From positions 256,890 to 320,889 of the forward strand of contig NZ_LGIQ01000002.1 in NCBI RefSeq assembly GCF_001187725.1: a stretch of 64,000 nt of DNA, given 5' to 3'. Position 1 is the stretch's first letter, and each line of letters begins with the position of its first letter. The translations under genes and the position numbers were made by a program. Shown piece by piece: positions 50,960-60,671 of this stretch. Source of the stretch: Brevibacillus reuszeri (GTDB lineage Bacteria > Bacillota > Bacilli > Brevibacillales > Brevibacillaceae). A model generated the notes under the pieces. It had not been told where the DNA came from. It searched no databases and was given only the letters and a program-made list of their open reading frames with translations.

Positions 50960-52099
50960 ATGCAAAAGTGGTATCACATTCTCCATAAAAATACGGGCCT
51001 GAGCCCTTACGTCTGGGTAGTTTTTTACATACTACCCTTCTATTTTATTTTCCGGTCTTCCTCGACGTATGAGGTCGTGATCGGGATTGTCATGATTCTC
51101 GTGTTTTTTATTTGTTACGTGCTCTCCTTTCTATCCAAAGGATGGCTGATTTACTTTTGGACGAGCTTGCAAATAATCATTTCTATTGCTATGACCGTGC
51201 TGTTCGGCTATGTGTATTTCTCGCTCTTCCTCGCATTTTTTATCGGAAACATCCAGAACAAGATTGGCTTTATTACGCTTTACACGATTCATCTGATCAG
51301 TACCGTCGTCACGATCAATATGGGCTTTGTCGCTAAAAATGCGGAGTTTATCAACCAGTTGCCGTTTGTTCTCGTGAGCCTGATTGCCGTCATCTTATTA
51401 CCAGTGACTACTTACAACTGGAACAAAGGGGAGAAGCTGCAAGGTCAGCTAGAGCACGCGAACAAGCGGATATCGGAGCTGGTCAAGCTGGAGGAGAGGC
51501 AGAGGATTGCCCGTGATCTCCATGATACGCTGGGACAAAAGCTCTCCTTGATCGGTCTCAAAACCGATTTAGCGAGCAAATTGATCACGAAAAACCCGAC
51601 CCTGGCTCAGACAGAGCTGCAGGAGATCAGGCAAACAGCGCGAATCGCCTTAAAAGAAGTGAGGGAAATGGTCACACAGATGCGCGGCACGAGGCTGGAG
51701 GACGAGATGTTCCGGATCACGCAGATTTTCAAAGCGGCCGAAATTGACTTTGTCCTAGAGGGCAATCCGAATCTGACCAATACCTCGTTGATGACAGAAA
51801 ATGTGCTCAGTATGTGTCTGAAGGAAGCAGTCACCAACGTCGTCAAGCACAGCAATGCCACCAGCTGCTCGATCTTGATCGAACCCTCGCGAACCGATCT
51901 GATCGTGCAGGTGAAAGACAACGGAATCGGGATGATCGAGGAAACGGTCTGTACGAAAGGGAACGGACTGCGCGGAATGAAAGAGCGCCTGGAGTTCGTA
52001 AATGGGAGCATGGAAATTTGTTCGACCGAAAAGGGTACCACTATCGTCATTCGCGTACCAAATGTCTTCAAACAACCAGAAAAGGAGGCGGGGGCATGA
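50960..52099 (+). CDS. desK: Membrane-thermosensor histidine kinase
   Basis: A 379-residue kinase with five N-terminal membrane helices (to about residue 155), a coiled linker, a HisKA_3 domain with phospho-His H188 in ARDLHDTLGQ, and a C-terminal HATPase (NVVKHS, DNGIGM, GLRGM). H188 has the same number as the phosphorylated His of Bacillus DesK. It senses membrane thickness or order and phosphorylates DesR in the cold. ATG 50960 lies 66 bases after des. It overlaps desR by ATGA. Confidence 0.92.
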   Translation: MQKWYHILHKNTGLSPYVWVVFYILPFYFIFRSSSTYEVVIGIVMILVFFICYVLSFLSKGWLIYFWTSLQIIISIAMTVLFGYVYFSLFLAFFIGNIQNKIGFITLYTIHLISTVVTINMGFVAKNAEFINQLPFVLVSLIAVILLPVTTYNWNKGEKLQGQLEHANKRISELVKLEERQRIARDLHDTLGQKLSLIGLKTDLASKLITKNPTLAQTELQEIRQTARIALKEVREMVTQMRGTRLEDEMFRITQIFKAAEIDFVLEGNPNLTNTSLMTENVLSMCLKEAVTNVVKHSNATSCSILIEPSRTDLIVQVKDNGIGMIEETVCTKGNGLRGMKERLEFVNGSMEICSTEKGTTIVIRVPNVFKQPEKEAGA

Positions 52100-52695
52100 T
52101 TCGTATTGTCATTGCAGAGGATCAGAGGATGCTGCTCGGTGCTCTGGCTTCCCTGCTCGATTTGGAAGAGGATATGAAGGTCGTCGGCAAAGCAAGCAAT
52201 GGGGAAGACGCGGTAAAGCTGGTTCATTTGCACAAGCCGGACATTTGCATTATGGATATTGAGATGCCTGTAAAAAGTGGATTGGATGCAGCTGAGGAGC
52301 TGAAGGGCTGTGGCTGTAAGGTAATGATCCTGACGACCTTTGCCCGCCCAGGTTATTTTGAGCGTGCGTTAAAAGCGGGGGCCAACGGATATTTGCTCAA
52401 GGATAGTCCGAGTGAAGAGCTGGCGTCTTCTATTCGCAGCATCATGGCGGGGCGACGTATTTACGCTCCAGAGCTGGTAGACGAGGCGTACGGGCAGGAA
52501 AATCCGCTGACTGAGCGCGAAAAGGAAGTCCTTCTGCTGATCGCCGATGGCAAAAACACAAAAGAAATTGCCAGTCAGCTGTACATTACGACAGGGACGG
52601 TGCGCAATTATATCTCCGTGATTCTCGACAAGCTCGGAGTGAGCAACCGAATCGAGGCCATCATGCATTTCAAGGAAAAAGGCTGGTTTAAGTAA
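52096..52695 (+). CDS. desR: Response regulator of des
   Basis: A 199-residue NarL/LuxR-type regulator. The receiver has D54 in CIMDIEMP, T in LTTFA and K in LLKDSPSEE; the C-terminal LuxR helix-turn-helix reads PLTEREKEVLLLIADGKNTKEI. Phosphorylated DesR activates des. The start overlaps the desK stop by four bases. A strong terminator ends the operon. Confidence 0.93.
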   Translation: MIRIVIAEDQRMLLGALASLLDLEEDMKVVGKASNGEDAVKLVHLHKPDICIMDIEMPVKSGLDAAEELKGCGCKVMILTTFARPGYFERALKAGANGYLLKDSPSEELASSIRSIMAGRRIYAPELVDEAYGQENPLTEREKEVLLLIADGKNTKEIASQLYITTGTVRNYISVILDKLGVSNRIEAIMHFKEKGWFK

Positions 52696-52713
52696 GCAAC
52701 CGAATAGAAATCC

Positions 52714-52758
52714 AAAGAACCCACTTCTGCTTTACAGCAGAATAGGGGTTCTTTTTTT
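52714..52758 (+). terminator. Intrinsic terminator after desR
   Basis: AAAGAACCC (52714-52722) and GGGTTCTTT enclose a second perfect hairpin (TTCTGC/GCAGAA), followed by seven T. Confidence 0.85.
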
Positions 52759-52905
52759 CGGCTTAGGAGCGATTTTTTTCAGAATAATCTGGACGAAAAG
52801 AGAATCCTGTGCTTAAAATAAACATACATGAGTTTATAAAACCATTGGAGAAAGTAACTCACCTAACAGCAATAGACAAAGAATGACCGGAAGGAGAGGT
52901 CGGCG

Positions 52906-53895
52906 ATGGAAATGGACGAGTATGCGATTGGGCTAGACTTGGGTGGTACGAAAATCCTTGCGGGATTGGTAAATAGTGAAGGGCAAATGATCAGTCAGGC
53001 ACAGCTCCCTACTACTTCGGAGGATGGAGAAAAAGCAGTAATCGAGCGGGTGTTGGCGGCGATTGAGTCTGTTATGTCCGATAAAAAGGTAAACCGCAGA
53101 CGCGTGCGAGGTGTTGGAATCGCCTCTGCTGGAGTGATTGACAGCAAAACGAACGAGATCATTTTTGCCAGCAATTTGGGCTGGAGCAACGTCCCGATTG
53201 GCAAGCTAATTGAGGACAAATTCAATCTTCCTGTTCGCTTGATGAACGATGCCAATGCTTCTGCGGTTGCCGAGTGGATGTGGGGAGCCGGCAAGGGTAC
53301 GGCAAACATGATTTATGTCACCGTCAGCACGGGCGTGGGAGCTGGTATTATTAGCGATGGCCGCTTGTTGTCTGGTATTGACGGGAGCGCGGGTGAATTC
53401 GGGCATATTTCGATTGATTGGAATGGACCGCTCTGCCTGTGCGGGAACCGGGGCTGTCTGGAAATTTACTCGTCTGGTACCGCTATTGAAAATGCAGCGA
53501 GGACGGCACTTGCCAATGGAGATACCGCAATTTCGGCCAGCCTGCTACATGGCAGTAAAGAGCTGACCGCAAAGCAAATCGGGGAAGCGGCCTTGCGTGG
53601 AGACCGTTTTTCGATTGATATTTTAAAACGGGCCGGGTTTTATTTGGGCGTTGGGGCGACGAGTCTGATCCATTTGTTTAATCCGGAAGTGATAGTTTTT
53701 GGTGGGGGCGTCATGAATACAGCTCCTATCATTTTGCAGGAGATAGAAAAGAGTGTCCGCGAGCGTTGCATTCCAGGAATGGCGAGCCAGGTGCGCATTG
53801 AACTGAACAGGCTGGGCGTAGAATCGGGCGTCGTAGGAGCAGCAGGCCTCTTATTTTCAGAATGGGAGCACGAGAGAAAACTTCAAATTTTCTAA
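52906..53895 (+). CDS. ROK-family sugar kinase (glucokinase-like)
   Basis: A 329-residue ROK kinase. It has the phosphate loop GLDLGGTKIL (9-18), the NDANA motif with the catalytic Asp, GAGIISDGRLLSG, and the zinc motif CLCGNRGCLE. It phosphorylates glucose or an amino sugar with ATP in the cytoplasm. ATG 52906 follows GGAAGGAGAGG; an in-frame ATG at 52912 is possible. It precedes a glycoside-uptake locus but a separate promoter follows it, so it is the first gene of that region rather than strictly cotranscribed. Confidence 0.87.
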   Translation: MEMDEYAIGLDLGGTKILAGLVNSEGQMISQAQLPTTSEDGEKAVIERVLAAIESVMSDKKVNRRRVRGVGIASAGVIDSKTNEIIFASNLGWSNVPIGKLIEDKFNLPVRLMNDANASAVAEWMWGAGKGTANMIYVTVSTGVGAGIISDGRLLSGIDGSAGEFGHISIDWNGPLCLCGNRGCLEIYSSGTAIENAARTALANGDTAISASLLHGSKELTAKQIGEAALRGDRFSIDILKRAGFYLGVGATSLIHLFNPEVIVFGGGVMNTAPIILQEIEKSVRERCIPGMASQVRIELNRLGVESGVVGAAGLLFSEWEHERKLQIF

Positions 53896-53906
53896 GTGAA
53901 ACTGTA

Positions 53907-53935
53907 TTGCAAAGATTAAGATTATTTTGTATCAT
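53907..53935 (+). promoter_or_regulatory. Sigma-A promoter of the transport locus
   Basis: TTGCAA (53907-53912), 17 bases, TATCAT (53930-53935), about 65 bases before the oxidoreductase gene. CTAACTAACC just downstream could belong to an operator. Confidence 0.5.
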
Positions 53936-53998
53936 TCAATTAATAACTCCACTGAAAAAACTAACTAACCAAGAAATTAGACAAGTAGGAGGCAAAGC

Positions 53999-55060
53999 AT
54001 GAGTAAAGTAAAGGTTGCGGTAATCGGCGCTGGATCTATTTCGGACATGCACTTGCAGTCGTATCAGCACAACGAACGAGTAGAGCTTCATGCCGTTGTT
54101 GATTTCAACGAAGAGCGAGCGAAAGAAAAGGCGCAAAAGTTCAACGCCAAAACGTATTACAGCAATTTGGAAGATGTGTTTGCAGACAAAGAGGTAGAGG
54201 CCGTAAGCATTTGCACCTGGAACAACACGCATGCCGAAATCTCCATTGCAGCACTGAAGGCGGGCAAGCACGTACTGGTCGAAAAGCCTTTGTGCACCTC
54301 AATTGAAAGCGCTCTCCAAATCGAACAAGCGGTAAAGGAAAGCGGCAAGATTCTACAAGTAGGATTTGTCCGCCGCTATGATACGAATGCTCAATTGCTC
54401 AAGCAATTCATCGATGCTGGCGAGCTCGGAGAAATTTATTACGCCAAAGCATCCTGCTTGCGTCGGTTAGGAAATCCGGGAGGCTGGTTTGCGGATAAGG
54501 AAAGATCCGGCGGAGGACCACTGATCGATCTGGGCGTGCACGTCATCGATCTTTGCTGGTACTTGATGGGTTGCCCAAAGGTCAAAACGGTCAGCGGCAA
54601 TACGTACAACAAGCTGGGGAATCGCGCCAACGTCAAGAACCTTTCCTTTTACAAAGCGGCTGATTACGATCCATCCAAAAATACGGTGGAAGACATGGCA
54701 AACGCGCTCATTCGCTTTGAAAACGGAGCATCGCTGATGATAGATGTCAGCTTTACACTTCACGCCAAAAAAGAAGAGCTGTCAGTCAAGCTGTATGGCG
54801 ACAAGGGCGGTGCAGAGGTAGAGCCGGAGCTGTCGATCATATCTGAAAAACACGATACGATCCTGAACATCAGCCCACAGCTCGATAAGCTCTCCTTTGA
54901 TTTTAAACAAGGCTTCCAAAACGAAATCGATCACTTCGTTGCATGTGTTCTCGGCGAGAAGGAAACAATCAGTCCGGTGCAGCACGGGGTAGAGATGATG
55001 AAAATCCTCTGCGGAATCTACGAATCAGCGCAAACCGGCAAAGAAGTCACGTTTTCGTAA
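53999..55060 (+). CDS. Gfo/Idh/MocA family oxidoreductase (1)
   Basis: A 353-residue NAD(P)-dependent sugar oxidoreductase. The Rossmann loop is VIGAGSISDMH (8-18), the catalytic-domain marker LVEKPLC near residue 96, and GGGPLIDLGVHVIDL with the substrate-binding His near 178-184. Typical substrates are inositols, hexoses or their derivatives. AGGAGGC precedes ATG 53999. It opens the operon of a family-5 ABC importer. Confidence 0.88.
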   Translation: MSKVKVAVIGAGSISDMHLQSYQHNERVELHAVVDFNEERAKEKAQKFNAKTYYSNLEDVFADKEVEAVSICTWNNTHAEISIAALKAGKHVLVEKPLCTSIESALQIEQAVKESGKILQVGFVRRYDTNAQLLKQFIDAGELGEIYYAKASCLRRLGNPGGWFADKERSGGGPLIDLGVHVIDLCWYLMGCPKVKTVSGNTYNKLGNRANVKNLSFYKAADYDPSKNTVEDMANALIRFENGASLMIDVSFTLHAKKEELSVKLYGDKGGAEVEPELSIISEKHDTILNISPQLDKLSFDFKQGFQNEIDHFVACVLGEKETISPVQHGVEMMKILCGIYESAQTGKEVTFS

Positions 55061-55133
55061 ATAGCCGGGGAAAATGAGTCCAGGGACATCCAGATTGCAT
55101 CTATCAGATAAAAATTGTAAGGGGGATTGGGTC

Positions 55134-56735
55134 ATGAAAAAAGTGTCTTATTTGCGAGCAGCATCTGTATTCCTTTTTTCAGTAGCTTTACTATTTGGGT
55201 GTTCCAGTGGCAACAGTGGCACAGGCGGCAATACAGGAGGTACTTCTGCTCCGCCAGCTGCCAACTCAGGTGAGACGCCAGCAAAACAAAAAGAGCAGCT
55301 GGTGGTGGCCGTCAACGAAAACTTCATTACGATGGACCCGCAAAATACAGGGGATGCCCTGTCAAGTGGGGTACAGACCTCCATGTTTGAGGGACTATTG
55401 ATTTACGACAAAGATTTGAAGCTGATGCCAGGACTTTCGACTGAATATTCGGCAAATGCGGATGCGACTGAATACACATTCAAGCTGCGTCAAAACGTCA
55501 AGTTCCATGATGGTACACCGTTCAATGCGCAAGCGGTCAAAATCAACTTCGATCGTATGAGCAACAAAGATAACAATCTGCGTGCGTACCGCAACTACAA
55601 GTACATCAAAAGCACAGACGTCGTTGACGATTACACGGTGAAGGTGACGCTGAACCAGCCGTTCAGTGCCATGATCAACAAATTCACGACGGGAATCATT
55701 AGCCCGCAAGCACTTGAAAAATACGGTAAAGACATCGCGAAAAATCCTGTCGGTACTGGACCTTACAAATTCGTGGAGTGGGTTCAAGGCGATCATTTGA
55801 CCGTCGAGCTGAATGCGGATCACTGGGATAAGGGTGCTGCCAAGGTTCAAAAAATCACCTACAAGCCAGTACCGGAAAATGGCTCCCGCGTAGCGATGCT
55901 CAAAACGGGAGAGGCTGACGTCATCTATCCACTGCCAGAGCAACAAGTAGAAACATTGAATGGAGCGGACGGAGTAAAGGTAGAGCGCACGCCTTCTACG
56001 ATCACCCGTTATGTTTCCATCAATATGCTGAAAAAGCCGTTTGACGATCCACGCGTGAGACAAGCCATCAACTATGCGGTAGACAAGGATGCCTTCATCA
56101 AGGTTGTAAAAGCAGGATACGGATCGAAGCTGGAATCAGTGATGTCTCCTACGATTGCTCATTACGCCAAGCAGGGTGTCTATGAATACAACATTGAAAA
56201 AGCAAAAGAATTGCTCAAGGAAGCTGGCTACGAAAATGGCTTCACGACCGACATCTGGGGCAATACCAACTCCGATACGATGAAGGGCATGCAGTTCATC
56301 CAGCAGCAATTGCAAAAGGTCGGCATCACCGTTGAAGTGAAGTCGATGGAAGAAGCGACACTGTCTGATGAGATTTACGGTATCAAATCGCCTGAAGAAG
56401 CAAAAATGAACATGTGGTATGTAAGCTGGTCGTCCGCAGACCCGGATAATGCGATGCGCTCCCTGTTCAGCAGCGAGAACTTCCCACCGGCTGGTGCAAA
56501 CACGGCTTTCTACAAAAACGATCTGGTAGACAAGAGCATCAAAGAAGCGACTCAGTCCTCTGACCAAGCGAAGCAAAAAGAGCTGTATGGAATCGTACAG
56601 GAAAATGTCTTCAAAGAAGCACCATGGATTTTCCTCGCTGTCGATGAAATCTTGTATGGAAAACGCAGCAACGTAGAAGGTGTTTACATCACGCCAAGCG
56701 GCGGCATCTACGTAAGAGAAGCGGAATTTAAATAA
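55134..56735 (+). CDS. ABC transporter substrate-binding lipoprotein, family 5
   Basis: A 533-residue DppA/OppA-type binding protein with lipobox LLFGC (Cys22), a Gly/Thr-rich linker and the family-5 block YTFKLRQNVKFHDGTPFNA. Family-5 proteins bind peptides, nickel or, in many soil bacteria, oligosaccharides. The ROK, Gfo/Idh and isomerase neighbours argue for a glycoside or amino-sugar ligand here. ATG 55134 follows AAGGGGG. A stem-loop separates it from the permease genes and should keep it in excess over them. Confidence 0.88.
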   Translation: MKKVSYLRAASVFLFSVALLFGCSSGNSGTGGNTGGTSAPPAANSGETPAKQKEQLVVAVNENFITMDPQNTGDALSSGVQTSMFEGLLIYDKDLKLMPGLSTEYSANADATEYTFKLRQNVKFHDGTPFNAQAVKINFDRMSNKDNNLRAYRNYKYIKSTDVVDDYTVKVTLNQPFSAMINKFTTGIISPQALEKYGKDIAKNPVGTGPYKFVEWVQGDHLTVELNADHWDKGAAKVQKITYKPVPENGSRVAMLKTGEADVIYPLPEQQVETLNGADGVKVERTPSTITRYVSINMLKKPFDDPRVRQAINYAVDKDAFIKVVKAGYGSKLESVMSPTIAHYAKQGVYEYNIEKAKELLKEAGYENGFTTDIWGNTNSDTMKGMQFIQQQLQKVGITVEVKSMEEATLSDEIYGIKSPEEAKMNMWYVSWSSADPDNAMRSLFSSENFPPAGANTAFYKNDLVDKSIKEATQSSDQAKQKELYGIVQENVFKEAPWIFLAVDEILYGKRSNVEGVYITPSGGIYVREAEFK

Positions 56736-56742
56736 TACCAGA

Positions 56743-56787
56743 AAAGCAGCGTTGGGTCGTTGTCTGCTGCCCAGCGCTGCTTTACTT
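56743..56787 (+). terminator. Intra-operon stem-loop between binding protein and permease genes
   Basis: AAAGCAGCGTTGGG (56743-56756) pairs with CCCAGCGCTGCTTT (56770-56783) at 14 positions with one G-U pair; ACTTTTC follows. A partial terminator or mRNA-stabilising hairpin, common at this place in ABC operons. Confidence 0.65.
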
Positions 56788-56812
56788 TTCTTATTTAGGA
56801 GGAACACAAAAT

Positions 56813-57736
56813 ATGTTCCGTTATATCGTGAAGAGGCTTATCGAGATCATTCCGATCATTTTCGTCGTGTCGCTGCTCATTTTCTTTTTTATTCACCTGG
56901 TCCCGGGTGACCCTGTTCGCCTGGCAGCGGGGAAGGATGCAACGCTGGAAGAGATTACACGTGTTCGCGCGGAATTGGGACTGGATAAACCGTTGTTGGT
57001 TCAATACGCCACGTATATGCAAAACTTGTTCACAGGTAATTTGGGACATTCCTTAAAGACAGGACTTCCGATTAGCGATATGTTTGCGAATCGCTACATG
57101 ATTACGATGAATTTGACATTTATGAGTTTAGGCTGGGCACTTGTTCTAGGCCTGTTGATCGGTACCATTTCTGCTGTATTCCGTAATAAATGGCCCGATT
57201 ACGTAGGGATGCTGACAGCAATATCAGGCATTTCCTTACCTGGATTCTGGCTGGGACTCATTCTTATACAGATTTTCTCGGTGCAGCTTGGATGGTTTCC
57301 GACCGGCGGAGCCGAAAGCTGGAAAAGCTACGTTCTTCCATCGCTTACGCTAGGAGCGGGAATTATGTCGATGCTCGCCCGCTTTACGAGATCCTCACTG
57401 CTCGAAACGTTAAAAGAGGATTTCATTCGAACCGGTCGGGCAAAAGGCTTGAAAGAATCAGTGGTTGTGCGTAAGCATGCACTGAAAAACTCCATGATCC
57501 CAGTCGTCACCATCGCTGGCTTGCAGTTCGGATTTTTGCTTGGTGGGTCAGTCGTGGTAGAAACGGTTTTCAGTATCCCGGGCATGGGGCGCCTGTTGAT
57601 CGATTCGATTGCTTTCCGCGATTATCCGGTTGTACAAGCGGTCATTCTGTTGTTCTCGCTGGAATTCATTCTGGTGAATCTCCTGGTTGATATTTTGTAC
57701 AAAGCTCTAAATCCTAAGATTCGCTATGAAAGCTAA
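56813..57736 (+). CDS. ABC transporter permease, DppB type
   Basis: A 307-residue permease with six helices. N-terminal RYIVKRLIEIIPIIFVVSLL and the FFIHLVPGDPVR motif are typical of DppB/OppB; the ATPase-contact loop is near residue 215 (TGRAKGLKESVV). It pairs with the next permease to form the channel of the importer. AGGAGGA precedes the ATG. Confidence 0.92.
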   Translation: MFRYIVKRLIEIIPIIFVVSLLIFFFIHLVPGDPVRLAAGKDATLEEITRVRAELGLDKPLLVQYATYMQNLFTGNLGHSLKTGLPISDMFANRYMITMNLTFMSLGWALVLGLLIGTISAVFRNKWPDYVGMLTAISGISLPGFWLGLILIQIFSVQLGWFPTGGAESWKSYVLPSLTLGAGIMSMLARFTRSSLLETLKEDFIRTGRAKGLKESVVVRKHALKNSMIPVVTIAGLQFGFLLGGSVVVETVFSIPGMGRLLIDSIAFRDYPVVQAVILLFSLEFILVNLLVDILYKALNPKIRYES

Positions 57737-57754
57737 GTAGAGGAGGAGACTGGA

Positions 57755-58648
57755 ATGGAAGCAGTAAAAGAAGTGAGTCATAGCTCGCAGGTCTCCATGG
57801 AAAAGAAAAACTCCAGGATGAGTGAGTTTTGGAAGAAGTGGAAGAAACAAAAAACGGCGTTTTGGGCTGGTTTTTTTATCCTCTTTCTACTTTTCATCGC
57901 GATATTTGGACCTTTGATAGCTCCGTACGACCCATATGAGCCTGACTATGATGCCATCCTGCAAACCCCTTCCAAAGCACATTGGGCGGGAACGGATGAG
58001 TACGGTCGGGACATTCTGAGTCGAATTATTGTCGGAACCGGAATCTCGCTTAGTGTCAGCTTTACCTCGGTATTGGTCGGGGCGGTGATCGGGACGATTT
58101 TGGGCTTGTGCAGCGGCTACTATGGCGGCTGGATGGATCGGCTCATTATGAGATCAAGTGACGTCATGTTTGCTTTCCCGGATTTGCTGTTGGCGATTGC
58201 TATTGTCGCGATTTTGGGACCAGGCTTAACGAATGTAGTGGTAGCTGTAGCCGTATTCAGTATTCCGTCCTTTGCTCGTCTGATTCGGGGGAATACACTG
58301 GCAGCCAAGGAAGCTGTATTTGTTGAGGCGGCGAGATCGATGGGGGCCAAAAGCAGCCGGATCATTTTCCGCCACATTTTTCCTGAAACAGTATCGAGCA
58401 TGATTGTCTTCTTTTCCCTTCGGATTGGTACGTCAATTCTGGCTGCATCCAGCTTGAGCTTTCTCGGACTGGGAGCCAAGCCCGAAAGTCCTGACTGGGG
58501 AGCAATGCTAAGCATGGGGCGTGATTATCTGGCTACCTCGCCTCACGTCGTCATGATTCCTGGTTTGGCGATCTTCCTGTCCGTGCTTGCATTCAATCTG
58601 GTTGGCGATGGCCTCAGAGATATCCTGGACCCGAAAACAAAGAACTAA
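57755..58648 (+). CDS. ABC transporter permease, DppC type
   Basis: A 297-residue permease with six helices. It has the N-terminal charged region, PYDPYEPDYD segment and HWAGTDEYGRDILSRII motif of DppC/OppC, and the EAARSMGAKSSRII ATPase-contact loop. It begins 18 bases after the DppB-type gene, with GAGGAGGA between. Confidence 0.92.
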   Translation: MEAVKEVSHSSQVSMEKKNSRMSEFWKKWKKQKTAFWAGFFILFLLFIAIFGPLIAPYDPYEPDYDAILQTPSKAHWAGTDEYGRDILSRIIVGTGISLSVSFTSVLVGAVIGTILGLCSGYYGGWMDRLIMRSSDVMFAFPDLLLAIAIVAILGPGLTNVVVAVAVFSIPSFARLIRGNTLAAKEAVFVEAARSMGAKSSRIIFRHIFPETVSSMIVFFSLRIGTSILAASSLSFLGLGAKPESPDWGAMLSMGRDYLATSPHVVMIPGLAIFLSVLAFNLVGDGLRDILDPKTKN

Positions 58649-58666
58649 TCGAGGGAGATGGGGCAG

Positions 58667-59659
58667 ATGAGTGAAAACATCATCGAAGTGAAGCATCTGC
58701 AAACGCAGTTTACGAGAGATAACAAAAAGACAGTCGTTTTGGACAAGGTCAGCTTTCACATAAAAAAAGGGGAAGTGCTCGGGCTTGTTGGTGAATCGGG
58801 CTGTGGAAAGAGCGTGACCTCGCTATCAATCATGCGCTTGTTCAAGGATACGACAGGCGAGATTACGAACGGTGAAATTACGTACAAAGGAACCAATCTC
58901 TTAAACATTTCGGAAAGTGAAATGCGCGGGATTCGCGGCAAAGAGATCGCAATGATTTTTCAGGAGCCGATGACATCGCTTAATCCGGTCATGAAGATCG
59001 GTGAGCAGCTCATGGAGTCGATTCGGTTGCATCTGGGCTATTCCGATAAGCAGGCGAGAGAGCATGCGATCAGTATGCTGACCAAGGTAGGGATTCCGAG
59101 ACCACAAGAGATCATTAATGAATACCCGCATCAGCTGTCTGGCGGAATGAGGCAGCGGATCATGATCGCGATGGCGATGTCGTGCAGGCCGAATCTACTG
59201 ATTGCGGATGAGCCGACGACTGCACTGGACGTGACGATCCAGGCGCAAATTCTCGATGTCATGAAGCAGCTCCAGGCCAATGAGCATATGTCGATGCTTT
59301 TGATCACACACGATTTGGGCGTCGTAGCCGAGATGTGCAATCGCGTGGTCGTCATGTACGCAGGGCGAGTCGTGGAAGAGGCATCCGTCTTTGATTTGTT
59401 CGATGACCCGAAGCATCCATATACAAAAGGCTTGATCGGCTCTGTTCCCAAGCTGGGTCAAAAGCGTTCCCGACTCGATTCGGTTCCGGGAAATGTGCCA
59501 AATCCGAATCAGATGCCAAAAGGCTGCAAGTTTGCTCCACGCTGCAAAGATGTAATGCCCGTCTGCTGGGAGGAAGAGCCTGCGATCACCACTACAGGTC
59601 CAGAACGTTTTTGTCGCTGCTGGCTGTATAGCGAGGAAAGTAGGGATGCGCATGTCTAA
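58667..59659 (+). CDS. ABC transporter ATPase, DppD type
   Basis: A 330-residue ATPase. Walker A GESGCGKS, Q-loop IFQEPMTSLNP, signature LSGGMRQR, Walker B LLIADEPTTALD, switch ITHDLGVV, and the C-terminal cysteine cluster (CKFAPRC) of Opp/Dpp ATPases, which can hold an iron-sulfur cluster. Cysteines at PVCWEEE and FCRCW complete it. ATG 58667 is nine bases from AGGGAG; ATG 58658 abuts that site. It overlaps the next gene. Confidence 0.9.
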   Translation: MSENIIEVKHLQTQFTRDNKKTVVLDKVSFHIKKGEVLGLVGESGCGKSVTSLSIMRLFKDTTGEITNGEITYKGTNLLNISESEMRGIRGKEIAMIFQEPMTSLNPVMKIGEQLMESIRLHLGYSDKQAREHAISMLTKVGIPRPQEIINEYPHQLSGGMRQRIMIAMAMSCRPNLLIADEPTTALDVTIQAQILDVMKQLQANEHMSMLLITHDLGVVAEMCNRVVVMYAGRVVEEASVFDLFDDPKHPYTKGLIGSVPKLGQKRSRLDSVPGNVPNPNQMPKGCKFAPRCKDVMPVCWEEEPAITTTGPERFCRCWLYSEESRDAHV

Positions 59660-60614
59660 GTCACTGGTAGTCGTAGATGGTATCAAAAAAACGTTTCCGA
59701 TCGATAGTGGTTTTCTGGGGAACAAGAAAAGCGTAAAAGCCGTGAACAGCGTTTCCTTTGAGATCAAGGAAGGCGAAACGTTTAGCTTGGTTGGCGAGAG
59801 CGGCTGCGGAAAGTCTACCACGGGGCGTCTGGTTACGCGTCTGTTGACACCGGATGAGGGGAAAATCTGGATCAACAATGAGGAAATCTCGAAAATGAAT
59901 GAAAATCGGCTGCGCGAGGTGCGCAAGCAGGTACAGATGGTTTTTCAGGACCCGTATGCCTCGCTCAATCCCCGCATGAAAATTCGGGATGTGGTGGGGG
60001 AGCCGCTGATTATTCATACCAAGCTTTCCACGGCGGAAAGAGAAAAGCTCGTTGCTGAAATGCTGGAGGTCGTCGGATTAAACAGCTACCATGCCGAAAA
60101 ATTTGCTCATGAGTTTAGCGGTGGTCAGCGCCAGCGGATCGGGATTGCACGTGCGCTCATTTTAAAGCCAAAGCTGATCGTCGCAGATGAGCCGGTATCG
60201 GCATTGGACGTTTCGATTCAATCGCAAATATTGAATCTGCTCAAGGACTTGCAGGAAGAATTTCATTTGACGTACCTGTTTATCTCTCACGACCTCAGCG
60301 TGGTTGAGCATATTAGCGATAAAATCGGAGTCATGTATCTGGGCTCCCTCGTGGAATCAGGACCAAAGGAATCGCTTTTTGCCAATCCCCAGCATCCGTA
60401 CACCAAGGCGTTGCTCTCGTCGGTTCCGATACCCGATCCACGCGCAAAAAGAGAGCGGATTATTTTGCAGGGGGATGTGCCAAGTCCGGTCAATCCACCG
60501 TCGGGATGCGCGTTCCATACCCGTTGTCCGTTCAAAATGGATATTTGTACGACGACAGCACCAGCGCTGAGGGAAAGCGCTGAAAGTGATCATTTCGTCG
60601 CATGTCACCTGTAA
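59646..60614 (+). CDS. ABC transporter ATPase, DppF type
   Basis: A 322-residue ATPase with GESGCGKST, VFQDPYASLNPRM, FSGGQRQR, LIVADEPVSALD, SHDLSVV and the C-terminal CAFHTRCPF cluster. Together with the DppD-type protein it powers the importer. Its start lies within the end of the DppD-type gene, so the two are translationally coupled. GAGGAAAG precedes ATG 59646; ATG 59652 is also possible. Confidence 0.9.
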   Translation: MRMSKSLVVVDGIKKTFPIDSGFLGNKKSVKAVNSVSFEIKEGETFSLVGESGCGKSTTGRLVTRLLTPDEGKIWINNEEISKMNENRLREVRKQVQMVFQDPYASLNPRMKIRDVVGEPLIIHTKLSTAEREKLVAEMLEVVGLNSYHAEKFAHEFSGGQRQRIGIARALILKPKLIVADEPVSALDVSIQSQILNLLKDLQEEFHLTYLFISHDLSVVEHISDKIGVMYLGSLVESGPKESLFANPQHPYTKALLSSVPIPDPRAKRERIILQGDVPSPVNPPSGCAFHTRCPFKMDICTTTAPALRESAESDHFVACHL

Positions 60615-60671
60615 TCAACCAAAGACTGCAAGAGAGGTTTACCTAATCTATTAAATAAAAGGAAGGGTTCC

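Noticed and set aside
55395-56807. Long antisense frames (over 220 codons) in the family-5 binding protein gene
   Set aside because: Codon-bias shadows of a clear gene on the plus strand.
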